Below, in pieces: positions 42,895 through 53,812 of a stretch of DNA of 64,000 bases. Made by a program: the position numbers and the translations under genes. The notes beneath the pieces were generated by a model. The model ran no database searches, had not been told where the DNA came from, and saw nothing but the letters and a program-made list of their open reading frames with translations. How positions within the stretch are numbered: position 1 is the stretch's first letter; each line of letters begins with the position of its first letter. Source of the stretch: Tridacna crocea (lineage: Eukaryota > Mollusca > Bivalvia > Cardiida > Cardiidae); assembly GCA_943736015.1 (NCBI GenBank), contig OX031066.1, positions 12,776,245 through 12,840,244 on the forward strand, read 5' to 3'.

Positions 42895-43349
42895 CTGACA
42901 TGAATGAAATACCTTTGAGAAAATTCTTTCGGCAATAAATTGTTCATACAGCCTTGACATTGCCAGCAACTGGTTTGTTGCTTACATCTTTCATAATTAA
43001 AATAAATAACAGAGATACGATTGCAGGTGAAATGCCAATGTCAGAGCTTTTAGTTACATAATGCTATCTGAGACCCAATAAACATGAAGCCTAAGCAATA
43101 ATCAAGTGATTACTTTTACACTGAAAAATATGAAAAAAGTAGGTTGAAGAAAAGGCTATTATGTTACTGAATCTGGAACCAACTCATCCAAAACTTTTTG
43201 AAGAGTTCAGAAACAAATGAGCAATGGGTTGATGGGTTGCCTCAAACACTCGAGAACAAAATATGATGCATAGTTATGCTTGAGTTGGCTGCTTACAGCA
43301 ACTTCATCTTCAGATGCACAGGGAGAACATAACTTACTATCAAATTGCC
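42895..43349. other. Unassigned stretch
   Basis: Nothing recognised. Confidence 0.5.
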
Positions 43350-43580
43350 CGTCAAAATCAAAGGAATTTGCTGACAACAAAGTAAATGTGGCTTGACGAC
43401 CCTTTAGAAAACATTGTTGGAAAAGGAGAAAATGCTGGTAACCAGCATTTTCTCCTTTTGCCACAATATTTTCTACTTTTCACAAAAAAAAATCCAAAAA
43501 TTCAGTCACTTCTATTTTGTTGTCTGCAAATACTTTCAATTTGGACAAGCTCAAAATATTGTTGTTTGGTAATAAGTTAA
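43350..43580 (+). mobile_element. PTM type A with rearranged left part
   Basis: From 43397 a normal + copy minus its left terminus (GACGACCCTTTAGAAAAC to TTGTTTGGTAATAAGTTAA). Before it, 43352-43394 is a piece of right arm in the other orientation (GAATTTGCTGACAAC). Confidence 0.8.
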
Positions 43581-43737
43581 ACAACAGAATGTATCTTGAC
43601 TTCAAAAGGGTAAAAAAACATTGTTGGAAATGGAGGAAATTCTGGTTACTTAAATAGATCTCCCTTTTCTGTCACAGTTTCAAAAGCCTTAGATTTAAAT
43701 GTTTGCAAAAACACAGGATTATTTTGTTAAAGGTTAA
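43577..43737 (-). mobile_element. PTM, decayed
   Basis: Shares TTAA with the copy before it. GGGTAAAAAAACATTGTTGG and ATTTTGTTAAAGGTTAA identify it. Confidence 0.6.
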
Positions 43738-44872
43738 AGATATGTGGAAGGTTAACATTAAGTACAAAATATCAGGACTTTCCCAAATTCCAGGAAATAG
43801 AAAATGTTCACCTTGGTTTTAACTTTGTTTCAAACTGAAGTTGATTATGTATTTAATCTATGTGTCTGCCTTTTTTTCTACACTTTTCAAAATGTCGTCT
43901 GCAGCGAAGCCAATCCCTTGTCCTCATCCAAATGATAATCATAATATCTGCAGCTGGCAAAAAGATGAAAACGTTTGCCACATTTTTCGGAAAAATAAAA
44001 ACACACTCTGCTTTGCCAAAACATTACATGGCCTACAACAAAATGCATTTTGTCACCATTTTCTCTCCGTGTTCTTTGACTGTTCAATTTGTAAACATTA
44101 GAGAAATTGACTGTTAGGTAACGGAAGCTACAAGATTTTACTGATTGATGTTCTCCGTGCACTGATGCCAGGAAGTAGAAGGAGAATCTTTAAGTGGATA
44201 AGTCTCCACAGGAAATTTTTTCTGGTTATAAATGTCTTTTCTACCAGAAAGCACAGGTGATCACAATCTTTTTTAACTGAATTTGAAACTGTGTTTGTAC
44301 TCTGTGTGTTGTACTAAACTTTTATTTAAACCTTTCAGCCATTCAGGTGCTCCCACCATATAAAATATTTCATAGTATGACAAATACATGAATCTTCATA
44401 ATTATTGATGTATGATATTCTAGAGATTAAAAGGCATGTCAATTACTTTTAAATGGTTCAATCATATGCAGTTTCAGAGTACCTGAAAGAAACTTCTGAC
44501 CTGTTGCCATTGATTTTAAGATAAAGAAGCCATCAGTTCCGAAAATTTATTTTTTGTTCAGTCCATGTTTCCTGTGTCTGTAATTCATTCATCAAAGTTA
44601 GAATGCAGGGAAAAATCTTGAATGATTTTGTCGGATTCCACCAAAATGTCCCACTATCAACTATTCCAAGCTTCCTTATGACCAGGAACACATGATTCAT
44701 TTTCACAAGAGGCTTGCAGATCTAAATGGCATGTGAAGGAGTTTTTTCAATATTTTGAGAATCCTCAAAATCACCCATCTGTGTGCCATTACAATGAAGT
44801 TTGTTGTTTTAATTTTAGAGAAAACTTGTGAAGAAGCAATTACTTAACTGGAAGTGTGGTAAGAGGATGCAA
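43738..44872. other. Unassigned stretch
   Basis: Three overlapping open frames at 43841-44162 on both strands suggest chance openness. No PTM trace over about 1.1 kb. Confidence 0.5.
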
Positions 44873-45100
44873 TTAACCCTTTCCAAAATGACAAAGTTTG
44901 GAATCTTCCAAATCGAAAGAGTTTGCAGACGACAATTTCAGATTTTGAGAAAATGGCAGAAAATTCTCGAAATGGGTAGAAAACACTGCGGGAAAAGGAG
45001 AAATTGCTCATAATGAGCAATTTCTCCTTTTCCCACAATGTTTTCAAAAGACTTTTACTGCAGACAGGTAAAAACCAGGGCTTGTTTGGGAAAGGGTTAA
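44873..45100 (-). mobile_element. PTM type D, full length
   Basis: Matches 10640-10862: AATCTTCCAAATCGAAAGAG, GAAAATGGCAGAAAATTC, core GCTCATAATGAGC, GACTTTTACTGCAGACAGG, end TTTGGGAAAGGGTTAA. Confidence 0.92.
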
Positions 45101-45325
45101 CTCTTTACCATACAATCCCTGGTTTTAAAGTCACTGAGGAAGAAGCCTTCTGAAACTATTGTAGAAAAAGGAGAAGATGCTGGTAACCGACATTTTTTTC
45201 CATTTCCAACAGTGTTTTCTACTCTTCCAAAGTCAAGTTCAATTTTTCAGTCACATTCATTTTGTTGTCTGTAAATGTTTTCAATTCGGCCAACTCTAAA
45301 ATTTTGATGTATGGCAAAGAGTTAA
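45097..45325 (+). mobile_element. PTM type A, full length
   Basis: Shares TTAA with the type D copy. Core GGTAACCGAC. Right end GTATGGCAAAGAGTTAA. Confidence 0.88.
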
Positions 45326-45357
45326 CTCTCTACCATAAGAGTTAACTCTCTACCATA
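45318..45357. repeat. 20-bp tandem duplication at a PTM end
   Basis: AGAGTTAACTCTCTACCATA occurs twice back to back, duplicating the junction of two PTM ends. Confidence 0.9.
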
Positions 45358-46100
45358 GGACAGATTTTCATATTTCTCCATACTGAACATATCTGCAAAA
45401 TAGCCCAAAACACTACAGTAGAGCTAACAGTAAAAAATATTGTGGGAAGTGGAGAGGTCGCCATCATCGCAAGCCAAGGTTATGATCACTATGTGGATCT
45501 TGCCATGGTGGACCAAGCCCGATTTCAAGATTTCCATGATATGCCAGGGCCTATCAGATGCTGCTTATTATCGCCCTTTACATCGTATTTCTTATAGCCA
45601 GTGAAATATCGTTTTACAAACCATTTACAAATACAAAAATCAAACATTGGGCAATGACCACAAACATATTTCGACATTTCATGGTCAGGTGCTGGGATAC
45701 AGCCTAAAACCTCTGATAATTGATTGGTCTCACTGAAACTTTCTGTAAATGTTGTTCTCTAGGTCTTTTGCGGTAATAAATCATTACAGATCCTGCACAC
45801 ATCCATGTAGGTACTTATGTTTACTTTCTACTTTTATCCAAAAGGTCGCCACCTTGTTCTATTTTTATCAAAGATGAAATGCTACAAGCCATTTGATTTC
45901 GTGCAGTCAGAGCTAGCTGCAACCAATGAAAATGTGTATCAGGGGAACATTGAAACCAAGCTCGATCCGCCAAGGGTATAGAAGCATAGTAGACTGTCAC
46001 CCTTGGCTTGCAAAGATGAGAGAGATTGCTAGTAACAGAATGGTTCCAAAGCCTTCACTCTCAGGGACTAAAAATACAGGACCACTTCATGTATGGCTAA
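45342..46100 (-). mobile_element. PTM, split by a TIR element
   Basis: First part TTAACTCTCTACCATAGGAC to ATTGTGGGAAGTGGAGAG. Second part from 46018 (GAGAGATTGCTAGTAAC) through CCTTCACTCTCAGGGAC to ATGTATGGCTAA. The break lies in the core. Confidence 0.8.
45457..46018 (-). mobile_element. TIR element T1, long copy
   Basis: Ends CATCATCGCAAGCCAAGG and CCTTGGCTTGCAAAGATG are terminal inverted repeats. Body includes GATCCGCCAAGGGTATAG and CAACCAATGAAAATGTG. GAGAG flanks both sides in the host PTM. The shorter sister at 62708-63109 is in the other orientation. No coding frame, so non-autonomous; superfamily uncertain. Confidence 0.75.
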
Positions 46101-46333
46101 CCCATCACCATACACATATCATCATTAGACTTTTTGTTAAAGTGAGGACATTTTGGTGACAAAAATACATAGGAAATAGGGGGGGGGGGGGAATGTTGTA
46201 GTGAATAGTCAGTGACATTAGTGCATATGAAGAGATAGATCAGTATGACATAGTTTTCCAATGTCATCCTCATAATTATGTCTGCTACATGTATGAAAGA
46301 ATATATTTGAGGCATACTCTATGAAAATGGGCC
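46101..46333. other. Unassigned, with a 13-G run
   Basis: G run at 46179-46191. ACCCATCACCATACACATAT at 46100 may be a decayed PTM end. Confidence 0.45.
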
Positions 46334-46543
46334 TTAACTCTTTACCTACTTTTGACGCCCCTGAGAAAGAAGCCTTTAGAAAACATTGTGGGAAAAGGAG
46401 AAAATGCTGGTAACCAGCATTTTCTCCTTTTCCCACAATGTTTTCTATCCTTCACAAAACAAATTTCAGTCACTTTTATTTGTCGTCCACAAATGCTTTC
46501 CATTTGGACAAACCCAAAATATTGTCGTTTGGTAATGAGTTAA
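46334..46543 (+). mobile_element. PTM type A, slightly shortened
   Basis: About 18 bp missing near the left end (TTACCTACTTTTGACG) and 10 bp in the right arm. Otherwise clean. Shares TTAA with the next + copy. Confidence 0.92.
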
Positions 46544-46771
46544 CTCTTTACCACATGATCCTAACTTTTAACAACCCTGAAAAAGAAAGCTTTTAAAGAC
46601 ATTGTGGGAAAAGGAGAAAAAATGCTGGTAAGCAGCATTTTCTCCTTTTTCCCACAATGTCTTCAACCCTTCCAAAGTCAAAATTCAATTTTTGAATTAC
46701 ATTTACTTTGTCGTCTGCAAATGCTTTCAATTTGGACAAGTCCACAATTTTGTTGTTTGGTAAATAGTTAA
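46540..46771 (+). mobile_element. PTM type A, full length
   Basis: Extra A in the stem (GAAAAAATGCTGG). Outer stem ACATTGTGGG against CCCACAATGTCTTC. Confidence 0.9.
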
Positions 46772-46928
46772 TGGGTCTGTTAAATGTAGTGACAGGTCAA
46801 TTTGCCTCTGGTAAATATTCTGCATGTCAAAGGACCTACTACCTCCAGATTCATTCAGTTTTCCATATGGGTTTAATGGATTCCTAATTATGTGATGACT
46901 TGCTTTGTATAATGCATCATGGACTGCA

Positions 46929-47156
46929 TTAACCATTTACCACACAATCTGGACTTTTAATGACCCTGGGAAAACATTGAGGAAAAAAGAGAAATTGCTG
47001 GTAACCAGCAATTTCTTCTTTTCCACTATCTTTTCTACCCTTCCGTAACCAAATTTGAGTTTTTCAGTCACATCCATTGGTTTGCATTTATTTGGTCTTC
47101 TAATGCTTTCAATTTTTTTTACCAATCTATAATTTTGTTGTTTGATAATGGGTTAG
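46929..47156 (+). mobile_element. PTM type A, full length
   Basis: Core stem GAAATTGCTGG/CCAGCAATTTC is changed in both arms together. Distal TTAA is TTAG, shared with the next copy. Confidence 0.9.
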
Positions 47157-47381
47157 CTCTTTACCAAATGACAAAATTTTAGACTGATCCAAATTGACAG
47201 CACTTGCAGACGACAAAACAAAACTAGCTGAAAAATTGAAATTTGTTTGGGAAGGGTAGAAAGCGTTGTGGGAAAAAGGAGAAAATGCTGGTAACCAGCA
47301 TTTTCTCCTTTTCCCACAATGTTTTCAGAAGGCTTCTATGCCAGGTATGTAAAAAGCATGGATTGTTTGGGAAAGAGTTTA
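47153..47381 (-). mobile_element. PTM type A, full length
   Basis: Core GGTAACC in minus orientation (exception). End GTTTGGGAAAGAGTTTA. Confidence 0.9.
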
Positions 47382-47644
47382 TGAAGCCCTCTTTTGCAAG
47401 CACACGGCTCATAATCTTTGAGAGAAAATTAATAGTAAAGAATCATTGTCTCACAGGAAGTGAGTGGATAGGGAATTTTTTTATACAACTGTTACCTACC
47501 ATTGAGTGAAATGACTTTTTTATGAGTTTTTTCGTGCCATCATACTTTTACCAGCTGAAGATGAGTTAGTAGTGGTTTGACAGTTGCTATGCTCATTACA
47601 ATCAACATACAGCTGTTAACCCTCTCCCTTTTGGTAATGCCGAT

Positions 47645-47707
47645 CATCTTTACCAAACGACAAATTCTTTAGACTTACGGAAATCCAAAGAATTGGTAAT
47701 GAGTTAA
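47645..47707. mobile_element. Miniature PTM with right ends on both sides
   Basis: 63 bp: CTTTACCAAACGACAAATTC at one end and AATTGGTAATGAGTTAA at the other, with no core. Shares TTAA with the next copy. A nearby TTAACCCTCTCCCTTTTGGT at 47617 may be another solo end. Confidence 0.65.
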
Positions 47708-47936
47708 CCCTTTACCACACAATACAGACTTTTAATGACCCCGAGAAAGAAGCCTTTTGAAAACACACTGGGAAAAGGAGAAAATGCTGGTAACCAGCAT
47801 TTTCTCCTTTTCCCACACTTTTTCTACCCTTCCTAACACAATTTTTTTTTATTTTTCAGTCACATTTATTTTTTGGTCTGCAAATGCTTTCATTTTGGAC
47901 CAGTCTGCTATTTGGTTGCTCGGCATAAAGACTTAA
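47704..47936 (+). mobile_element. PTM type A, full length
   Basis: Left end TTAACCCTTTACCACACAAT. Stem GAAAACACACTGGG on one side only. Right terminus CGGCATAAAGACTTAA. Confidence 0.9.
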
Positions 47937-47978
47937 TAGATCATCAATAGACAGCATTCCAAAATGTTTATAGAAATC

Positions 47979-48080
47979 TAGCAATATTTTAATGGAGATG
48001 TTATGTGCTATCAATGGATTTGCGCGATCGATCGATTGATTGCGCAAATCCATTGGTAGCGCATAACAGAGATATTGCTA
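47979..48080. repeat. Fold-back element P4
   Basis: TAGCAATATTTTAATGGAG, GTTATGTGCTATC and AATGGATTTGCGC mirror GCGCAAATCCATT, GGTAGCGCATAAC and GATATTGCTA. The centre, GATCGATCGATTGATT, is itself repetitive. Confidence 0.85.
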
Positions 48081-48918
48081 ATGACAAAAACGTAAAAAAA
48101 ATCAGATTTTCCTCAGTGTTTCAAAGTCTGCTTGTATAACCGCATTTTAATTTGTTTATCTACTTTTTGTAAATGGTAGATCATTCTGGTGTCTCAGCAT
48201 TTCAAATAGTTTAGATGAAGGATTGAAGTAATTACATGAAAGTAATCTGTTTTCAGGTAAATGAAGTTGGGTTACAGAAAAGACACCTAAAGGCAATTAA
48301 AGCCAAATGGCTTCAAAATTTTATCCTGCAGGGCACTGAATAAACGTAACAAACATTTCCAGTTAAGAAATAAGACCTACATATTTTCACATTCAACTCT
48401 TTTGCAAATTGGATAATGTAGATGAAAAATCAGACTGTTTGTTGTGTGCAGTCTGCTCTTGATCTTTATTGACCGCAAAGTTGTGTAGTTGTTGATTTTA
48501 AGTGATTTAGAAATTAAGTTTGTATGGCTTGGTCACACCGAGCTAATGGACGAGTAGTGGATTTAAAAAAAATCATTGTATTCTATCATGTCCATTCGTT
48601 TCTGTTTTGTGTCCATTTTGTATCTGGTGAATCTGCTGCTTGTTTGGCGATGTTCAGTGATATCCGTTCTGTCTGATTGGAAGTTTTTCACACAATGATA
48701 TCTGACATTAGACTTAATTATCCGGTACTTTCCAGTAAACATGTTTTTTCTGTTACATGTGTGGTACTTATGCTGTCATTGTGTTGCTTCTTTGCTCGAC
48801 ACACCAATCGTGTGACACTCAAGCAGCAGACTCACTCAGGAGATGAATTTTGAGACCAGATAACAAAATTCTGCATGTTTTTGTCTGTTTTCCCTCCATT
48901 AGTTGGTCTGACCAAGCC
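48081..48918. other. Mostly unassigned; one S repeat
   Basis: ATAATGTAGATGAAAAATC then AGACTG and GCAGTCTGCTCTTGATC form an S fold-back at 48412-48473. No other signal. Confidence 0.5.
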
Positions 48919-49040
48919 CTTACTACCCCACAAAAATTTTAGACTTACCCAAATTGAAAAAAGTTGCATATTTACCTTTGATAGAGAAGAGGGAACCGTT
49001 GGAAAAGGATAAAACACTGATTACCAAATTTTTTTACAAT
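48919..49040 (-). mobile_element. PTM remnant
   Basis: TTTTAGACTTACCCAAATTG, GAACCGTTGGAAAAGG, GATTACCAAATTTTT. Left arm missing. Confidence 0.5.
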
Positions 49041-49831
49041 TTTTATGCAGAATGTACGAGTCCAGACTGAAGAATACAAATCATGTTATTGAGTTTCTAT
49101 GTACATTACATTACACCTGCTTAAGGACTCAAAGGGAACTGTTATCTGACTTGAATATTAATTTATATCAGAATCCCATTAAATCTTGATAAAAATATAC
49201 TTGAAGCTTTTACAGGATCCCTTTTGACTGACAAGTAAGGGACAGATTAATTTCTAACTTGCCTAATTGTATTTTAGATTATTCTTTTTTTCACAGTTTA
49301 TCATGTGTCATACTTTTGATATCTTCCTTCCCTATAATGACTGTGTATTAAAACCCATTGCTTATTTATACAAAGATTGACATCTATGTCTCTTTAATTT
49401 TGTTATATATGGTCATTGTCTGAGCATTTCATATTGAAGATTCAACCTGTCTTATATGACGCATCACTCCCCCTAATACACGGGAGGGGGGGGGGGGTTG
49501 TTTAGTAATACACACTCTAAAGTAGCAATGGGGAAATAGCTTTTATTAGTATGTTTGAGGAGAAATGTTATAGGCCCAGATTTCTCTAAACTGCCGATCA
49601 TAGCTGTATGAATCGCACCAGACAGCGTTTAATAGATTAAACGATTAATTTAGTTCGAAATTCAAAGTACCATTCGAGCAGAAAAGTAGTCCGATTCAGT
49701 ACCCAGGATGCCCAAATTAGTTAAGATGTGTATTTGTAGAACGCCATCTTGCAGGAGATAATGGTATATTTTAATTGCTGAATTACTAAATGGGGCTTTT
49801 GTTCCTTATTCATGAGGTTGACATTTTCAGT
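49041..49831. other. Unassigned, with a 12-G run
   Basis: G run at 49486-49497. Nothing else recognised. Confidence 0.5.
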
Positions 49832-49876
49832 TTGGACTATATCTAACCTAAAATTTTTTCTTTGGGTAAAAAGTTG
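49832..49876 (+). mobile_element. PTM right-end fragment
   Basis: TTTGGACTATATCTAACC then TTTGGGTAAAAAGTTGA. Confidence 0.45.
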
Positions 49877-50322
49877 AGTAAGTCATTTCTTGCAAGTTGT
49901 AATCAAGAGAGTTTCAAAAGAAGTGTCACTCCTCACCTCAATTTTTTGGCATTTTCTTTTTCCTTATCATCAAAGGGCTTGTCTTTTATGAGTTGTCATG
50001 ATTAGGAGGGTGCTTGCTTTTTTTTTTTAGATCTGCATCATGAAGATGCATGCATAAGATAGCAAAGTCTTCTGGTACATAAGCCATTAATTATGATGTC
50101 ATAGATATTTACCTGTCAATGGTTAAACTCAAAGATAATCAGGCTTTTGTCTTGTCTGCTATGTTTGTGTGTGTCTTGTTGATTTGTCTGCAAGAAAAGC
50201 AAGTCCATATTGATGCCAACAAAGTTAAGCTTACTTGTATGCACAAAGTACACAAAATAAGCTTCTGTGAATCGTCATCTACATTGACTTTAGGCTTTTG
50301 GAGTAAAGAACTGCACAGTTTT
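49877..50322. other. Unassigned stretch
   Basis: The 72-codon frame at 50119-50337 has no recognised domain. Confidence 0.5.
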
Positions 50323-50513
50323 TTAACCCTTTACTAAACAAATAAGGTCGGAGTTTTAGCAACCCTGAGAAAGAAGTCCTTTGAAAAGCTGATTATCAGC
50401 AGTTTCTCCTTTTCCCTTTCAAAGGCATTTTTTTTTTTAAATTTGAAAGTATTTTGTTTTTTTATGTGTTGAATTTGGAGCTGTCCAAAGTATTGTTGCT
50501 TGTTAATAGTTAA
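50323..50513 (+). mobile_element. PTM, diverged and shortened
   Basis: TTAACCCTTTACTAAACAAA, CAACCCTGAGAAAGAAGTCC, core GCTGATTATCAGC with short stems, end CTTGTTAATAGTTAA. Confidence 0.75.
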
Positions 50514-51017
50514 GGGTTTATTCCCAAATTTTAAGTGCTTCTCCACTTCTCTAGCTTGTGGCCGGTTCCAGTGGCCCTTCTGTTTAGTCTAAGGCTCTCA
50601 CTTGGATCAAAGGTAGGGAAACAATGACTGTCATTCAGTGATGTTTATTGCCCAGGTCTTGTAATCACATTTTTCTATCTTAAAAACATTTGTTTGTTAT
50701 CGGCAACACAATTTTGAGCATTTTGAAGTGTTTACGGGTTTGGCATGCTGACAAGACGGCAGTTACACCAGGCTTTTTGGAGGATGAACTGACAATGTGT
50801 TCCAAATTTATTTTATAAAATACATACCCACTCTGACACAAAAAAGTGGGAAGTGCAGTCAATAAAACTGAAGGCTGTTTTTTTTCTCCCTTTGCTTCAG
50901 TAGTCAAGACTGCAATGACTTTTGACAATTATGTGCTGTGAAGTGTATTATTTAAGGTTTTATTTGAAAGTCTATTGCCAAATATGTGTTAAGACTTATT
51001 TTGATGGCTTTAACCCT
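50514..51017. other. Unassigned stretch
   Basis: Nothing recognised. Confidence 0.5.
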
Positions 51018-51174
51018 AAACTGTCTTACCACACATAACCAAAGTTTTAATGACCCTGAGGCAGAGGGCATTTGAAAACATTGTGGGAAAAGGAGAAAAT
51101 GTTGGTAACAAGCATTTTCTCGTTTCCCACAATGTTTTAATACGTTCTCCATGGATTCTGTGATAAAGAGTTAA
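51018..51174 (+). mobile_element. PTM type A, right arm mostly deleted
   Basis: Left arm GACCCTGAGGCAGAGGGC, core GTTGGTAACAAGC, then only GGATTCTGTGATAAAG and AGTTAA. Confidence 0.8.
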
Positions 51175-52142
51175 GGTAAGGAGAACTACTATAGTTTCTT
51201 TAAACGTATTTGTTTACATTGATTGAGAAACATTTTCATAAAGTTATACCAATCTCTCTGGACTCTGCTTCCTGGGAACTACATCAGTACTCATGTCGAA
51301 TGTGTGGGTCAGTAAAAAATCCGAAAGTTGACGACCGCTCTGTGTTATTGAAATCTGGACCTCAAAGTTACGAGGCCTACAATCTACCTCACAACCTTGG
51401 ACACCACTGTACATAGTTTCTATGTTTATGATAGGCTCACACTGCTGAAACTTTGCCGTTGGATCTTGATTGTCTAATGATCTATCATACATATTTGGTC
51501 GAAAAGCTTCATGCTTTCCCTAATCAAAGCATTGAGAACGCTGAAGTGGTATTTGTCAAAGTAAACCCATTGTGTGGAATTAATAGTTTGAAAGAAAAAG
51601 AGACATAGTGTTCAAATATTGGCTTAAAAATCAACCCACTAAGCAAATGAATATCTTTTCGGTTGAAGGGAGAGTGCTCATGTACCTTAAAACTATAATT
51701 TTGAAATATCTGTAGCCATTTACATTTAATGTCCAACATTACAATCAATTACTTCGATCTATAAATATTCATGAGCAATCACATGTAGAAGCGCGCAATC
51801 ATAGGAAGAACAAGCCATGGAACGAATTGGTTTGAAACAAAAAAGCAGGCAAATTTGTATCATTGCACCAATAAAAGGCTATGAGCGATAGACGCTATTT
51901 TCAATAAAAAATAAGTATCTCAATGATCGATGGCCTTGCCCAATGTATTTTAATATTCCATTTCAAATTAAATATCTGAGTGCTACCGAAAAACTCATTT
52001 TCCTGAGAAAAAATGAGTTTAACTGGGTTTATTTCCTTCGGCTTTGCACAAAATAAGATACATGGTTATCAAAATTCAATCTTGAACTCATTGTGGTATT
52101 GTCTTCGACAAATACCACAAAAATGTTCTGTACCAGTCAGGT
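51175..52142. other. Unassigned stretch
   Basis: Around 51240-51490 the GC content rises and both strands are open over 68-82 codons. No domain, tRNA or repeat is recognised. Confidence 0.45.
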
Positions 52143-52371
52143 TTTACTCTGTACCATATGACAAAATTTTGGACTGAACCAAATTTAAAGCATTTGCAAA
52201 CAACAAATTACATGCAGCTCAAATGGTTACCTCAGTCTTTTTTGGGGTAGAAAAAGTTATTGGAATAGCAGAAAATCTTGGTAACCAGTGTTATCTCTTT
52301 TCCCAAAAATGTTTCCAAAAGCCTTGTCTTCCAGAGTTGTTATAAATCTTGATTGTGCAGTGAAAAGTTAA
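52143..52371 (-). mobile_element. PTM type A, diverged
   Basis: TTTACTCTGTACCATATGAC, AAAGCATTTGCAAACAAC, core CTTGGTAACCAGTG, end TGCAGTGAAAAGTTAA. Confidence 0.75.
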
Positions 52372-52497
52372 TCAAAGTAGCTTGATGCTCATGAAAATAT
52401 GGTCAAGTAAGTAGCATACCACTTACTTTAATTATAAGATGATTACTATATTAAAAGAAAAAAAATGAAAAAAATGTTTATCATGACCATTAAAAGT

Positions 52498-52695
52498 TTA
52501 ACTCATTACCGAATGACTAAATTTGTGGCTTGTCCAAACTGGAAGCATTTGTAGACAACAAAATAAAAGTGACTGAAAATTTGAAATCTGTTTTATGAAG
52601 GGTAGAAAACATTTTGGGAAAAGGAGAAAACAAGGTTTTCTAAAGGCCTCTTTCTCAGGGTCGTCAAAAGTAGGGTTTGTGTGGTAATGGGTTAA
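52498..52695 (-). mobile_element. PTM type A with core deletion
   Basis: GGGAAAAGGAGAAAACAAGG jumps to TTTTCTAAAGG, removing the palindrome centre and second half. Ends clean. Confidence 0.88.
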
Positions 52696-52793
52696 ATCCT
52701 AGTATCACATTTTATCAAAATCAGGCAAGATCTTCTTTATTCAACATTCAGCATTAACTTTTTCTCATATGCAGTTCCAGTAATTTGGTGAGA

Positions 52794-52822
52794 TGTAAAA
52801 ATTCTAAATACCCACCTTTAAG
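52794..52822 (-). repeat. Inverted end of the TTAAAGGTGG repeat
   Basis: AAATTCTAAATACCCACC then TTTAAGAG is the reverse complement of that repeat's start, 37 bp before the full copy. Confidence 0.7.
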
Positions 52823-52858
52823 AGCTGATGAAAAAATGAGTTACAACACATTTAGCTC

Positions 52859-53391
52859 TTAAAGGTAGTTACTTAGAATTTTCACATCACACCAAATCAA
52901 AAAATATATATATCACTGAAACAATACAAATCATCAATAATTAAGAATCATAAAATTACCAAAAAAAATTTTTTTGATGGTATTCTCTTAAAAGGCTACG
53001 TAGCCTCTTAAGCTATTTTTAGATTTTGCGCCAAAAATAAAAAAATGCATTGTGAGAATGTTAAGTGACTGGCACATGACTAATTATGCTTAAATTCCAT
53101 TACATAACAAACATGTAGTTATTTTTCATAATATCTTCTTCGGACACTAAGTTTGAAGCTTCGTCTGTGTATTCCCAGTAGGTAAATGAGAGAGTTGTTC
53201 ATGTAAAAACAGAATGTGTTTCCCGTTGATGTCAACCTTAGCCGTAGTAAATCTCTAATTTCTCATGTTGTCAGATGGTTTTCGATTACTGGGGTTTTAT
53301 GAATGAGGATTATAAGGCTTTGGGAGTATAAAGACAATATTTTTGTATTTTTGTAAAACTTTCATCCCAAATTTTGAAGGGCCACCTTTAA
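52859..53391 (+). repeat. TTAAAGGTGG-ended dispersed repeat, copy 2
   Basis: Starts TTAAAGGTAGTTACTTAG and ends GGGCCACCTTTAA. Shares TTAAAAGGCTACGTAGCCTC and the remaining body with 3235-3782. Confidence 0.75.
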
Positions 53392-53421
53392 ACTGCTTAG
53401 CGTGACTCACTGACCTTTTTG

Positions 53422-53486
53422 TGGACAGTGTAGATCAAGAACAGATTGCATGAAAGTGGAGTCTCTTCTTTGATCTACATTGTCCA
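53422..53486. repeat. S repeat, complete fold-back
   Basis: GGACAGTGTAGATCAAG ... CAGATTGCAT and CTTTGATCTACATTGTCC at the other end. Confidence 0.75.
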
Positions 53487-53500
53487 ATAAGGACATTTTT

Positions 53501-53729
53501 CTAACCCTTTACCAAACAACAAAATTTTAGACTGGTCCAAATTAAAAGCACTCTCAGACAACAAAATAAATGTTACTCAAAAATCAAAATTTGTTTCCAG
53601 CAGAGTTGAAAACATTATGGGAAAAGGAGAAAATGCTGGTTACCAGCATTTTCTCTTTTTCCCACAATATTTTCAAAAGACTTCTATCTCAGGGTCGTAA
53701 AAACCAGGGACTGTTTGGTAAAGGGTTAA
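53501..53729 (-). mobile_element. PTM type A, full length
   Basis: CTAACCCTTTACCAAACAAC to GACTGTTTGGTAAAGGGTTAA (shown without overlap of unrelated flank). Inner core perfect. Confidence 0.92.
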
Positions 53730-53812
53730 AAAAAGCTATCATGGAAATAGCAGAATTCGGGTTTGTATACGGGCTTAAAAATTTCATTCCATTCATTTCA
53801 GCAGGGTAAGAG

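Noticed and set aside
46179-46191. G runs (46179-46191, 49486-49497) as quadruplex regulators
   Set aside because: Single uninterrupted runs at no promoter or gene; more likely simple sequence.
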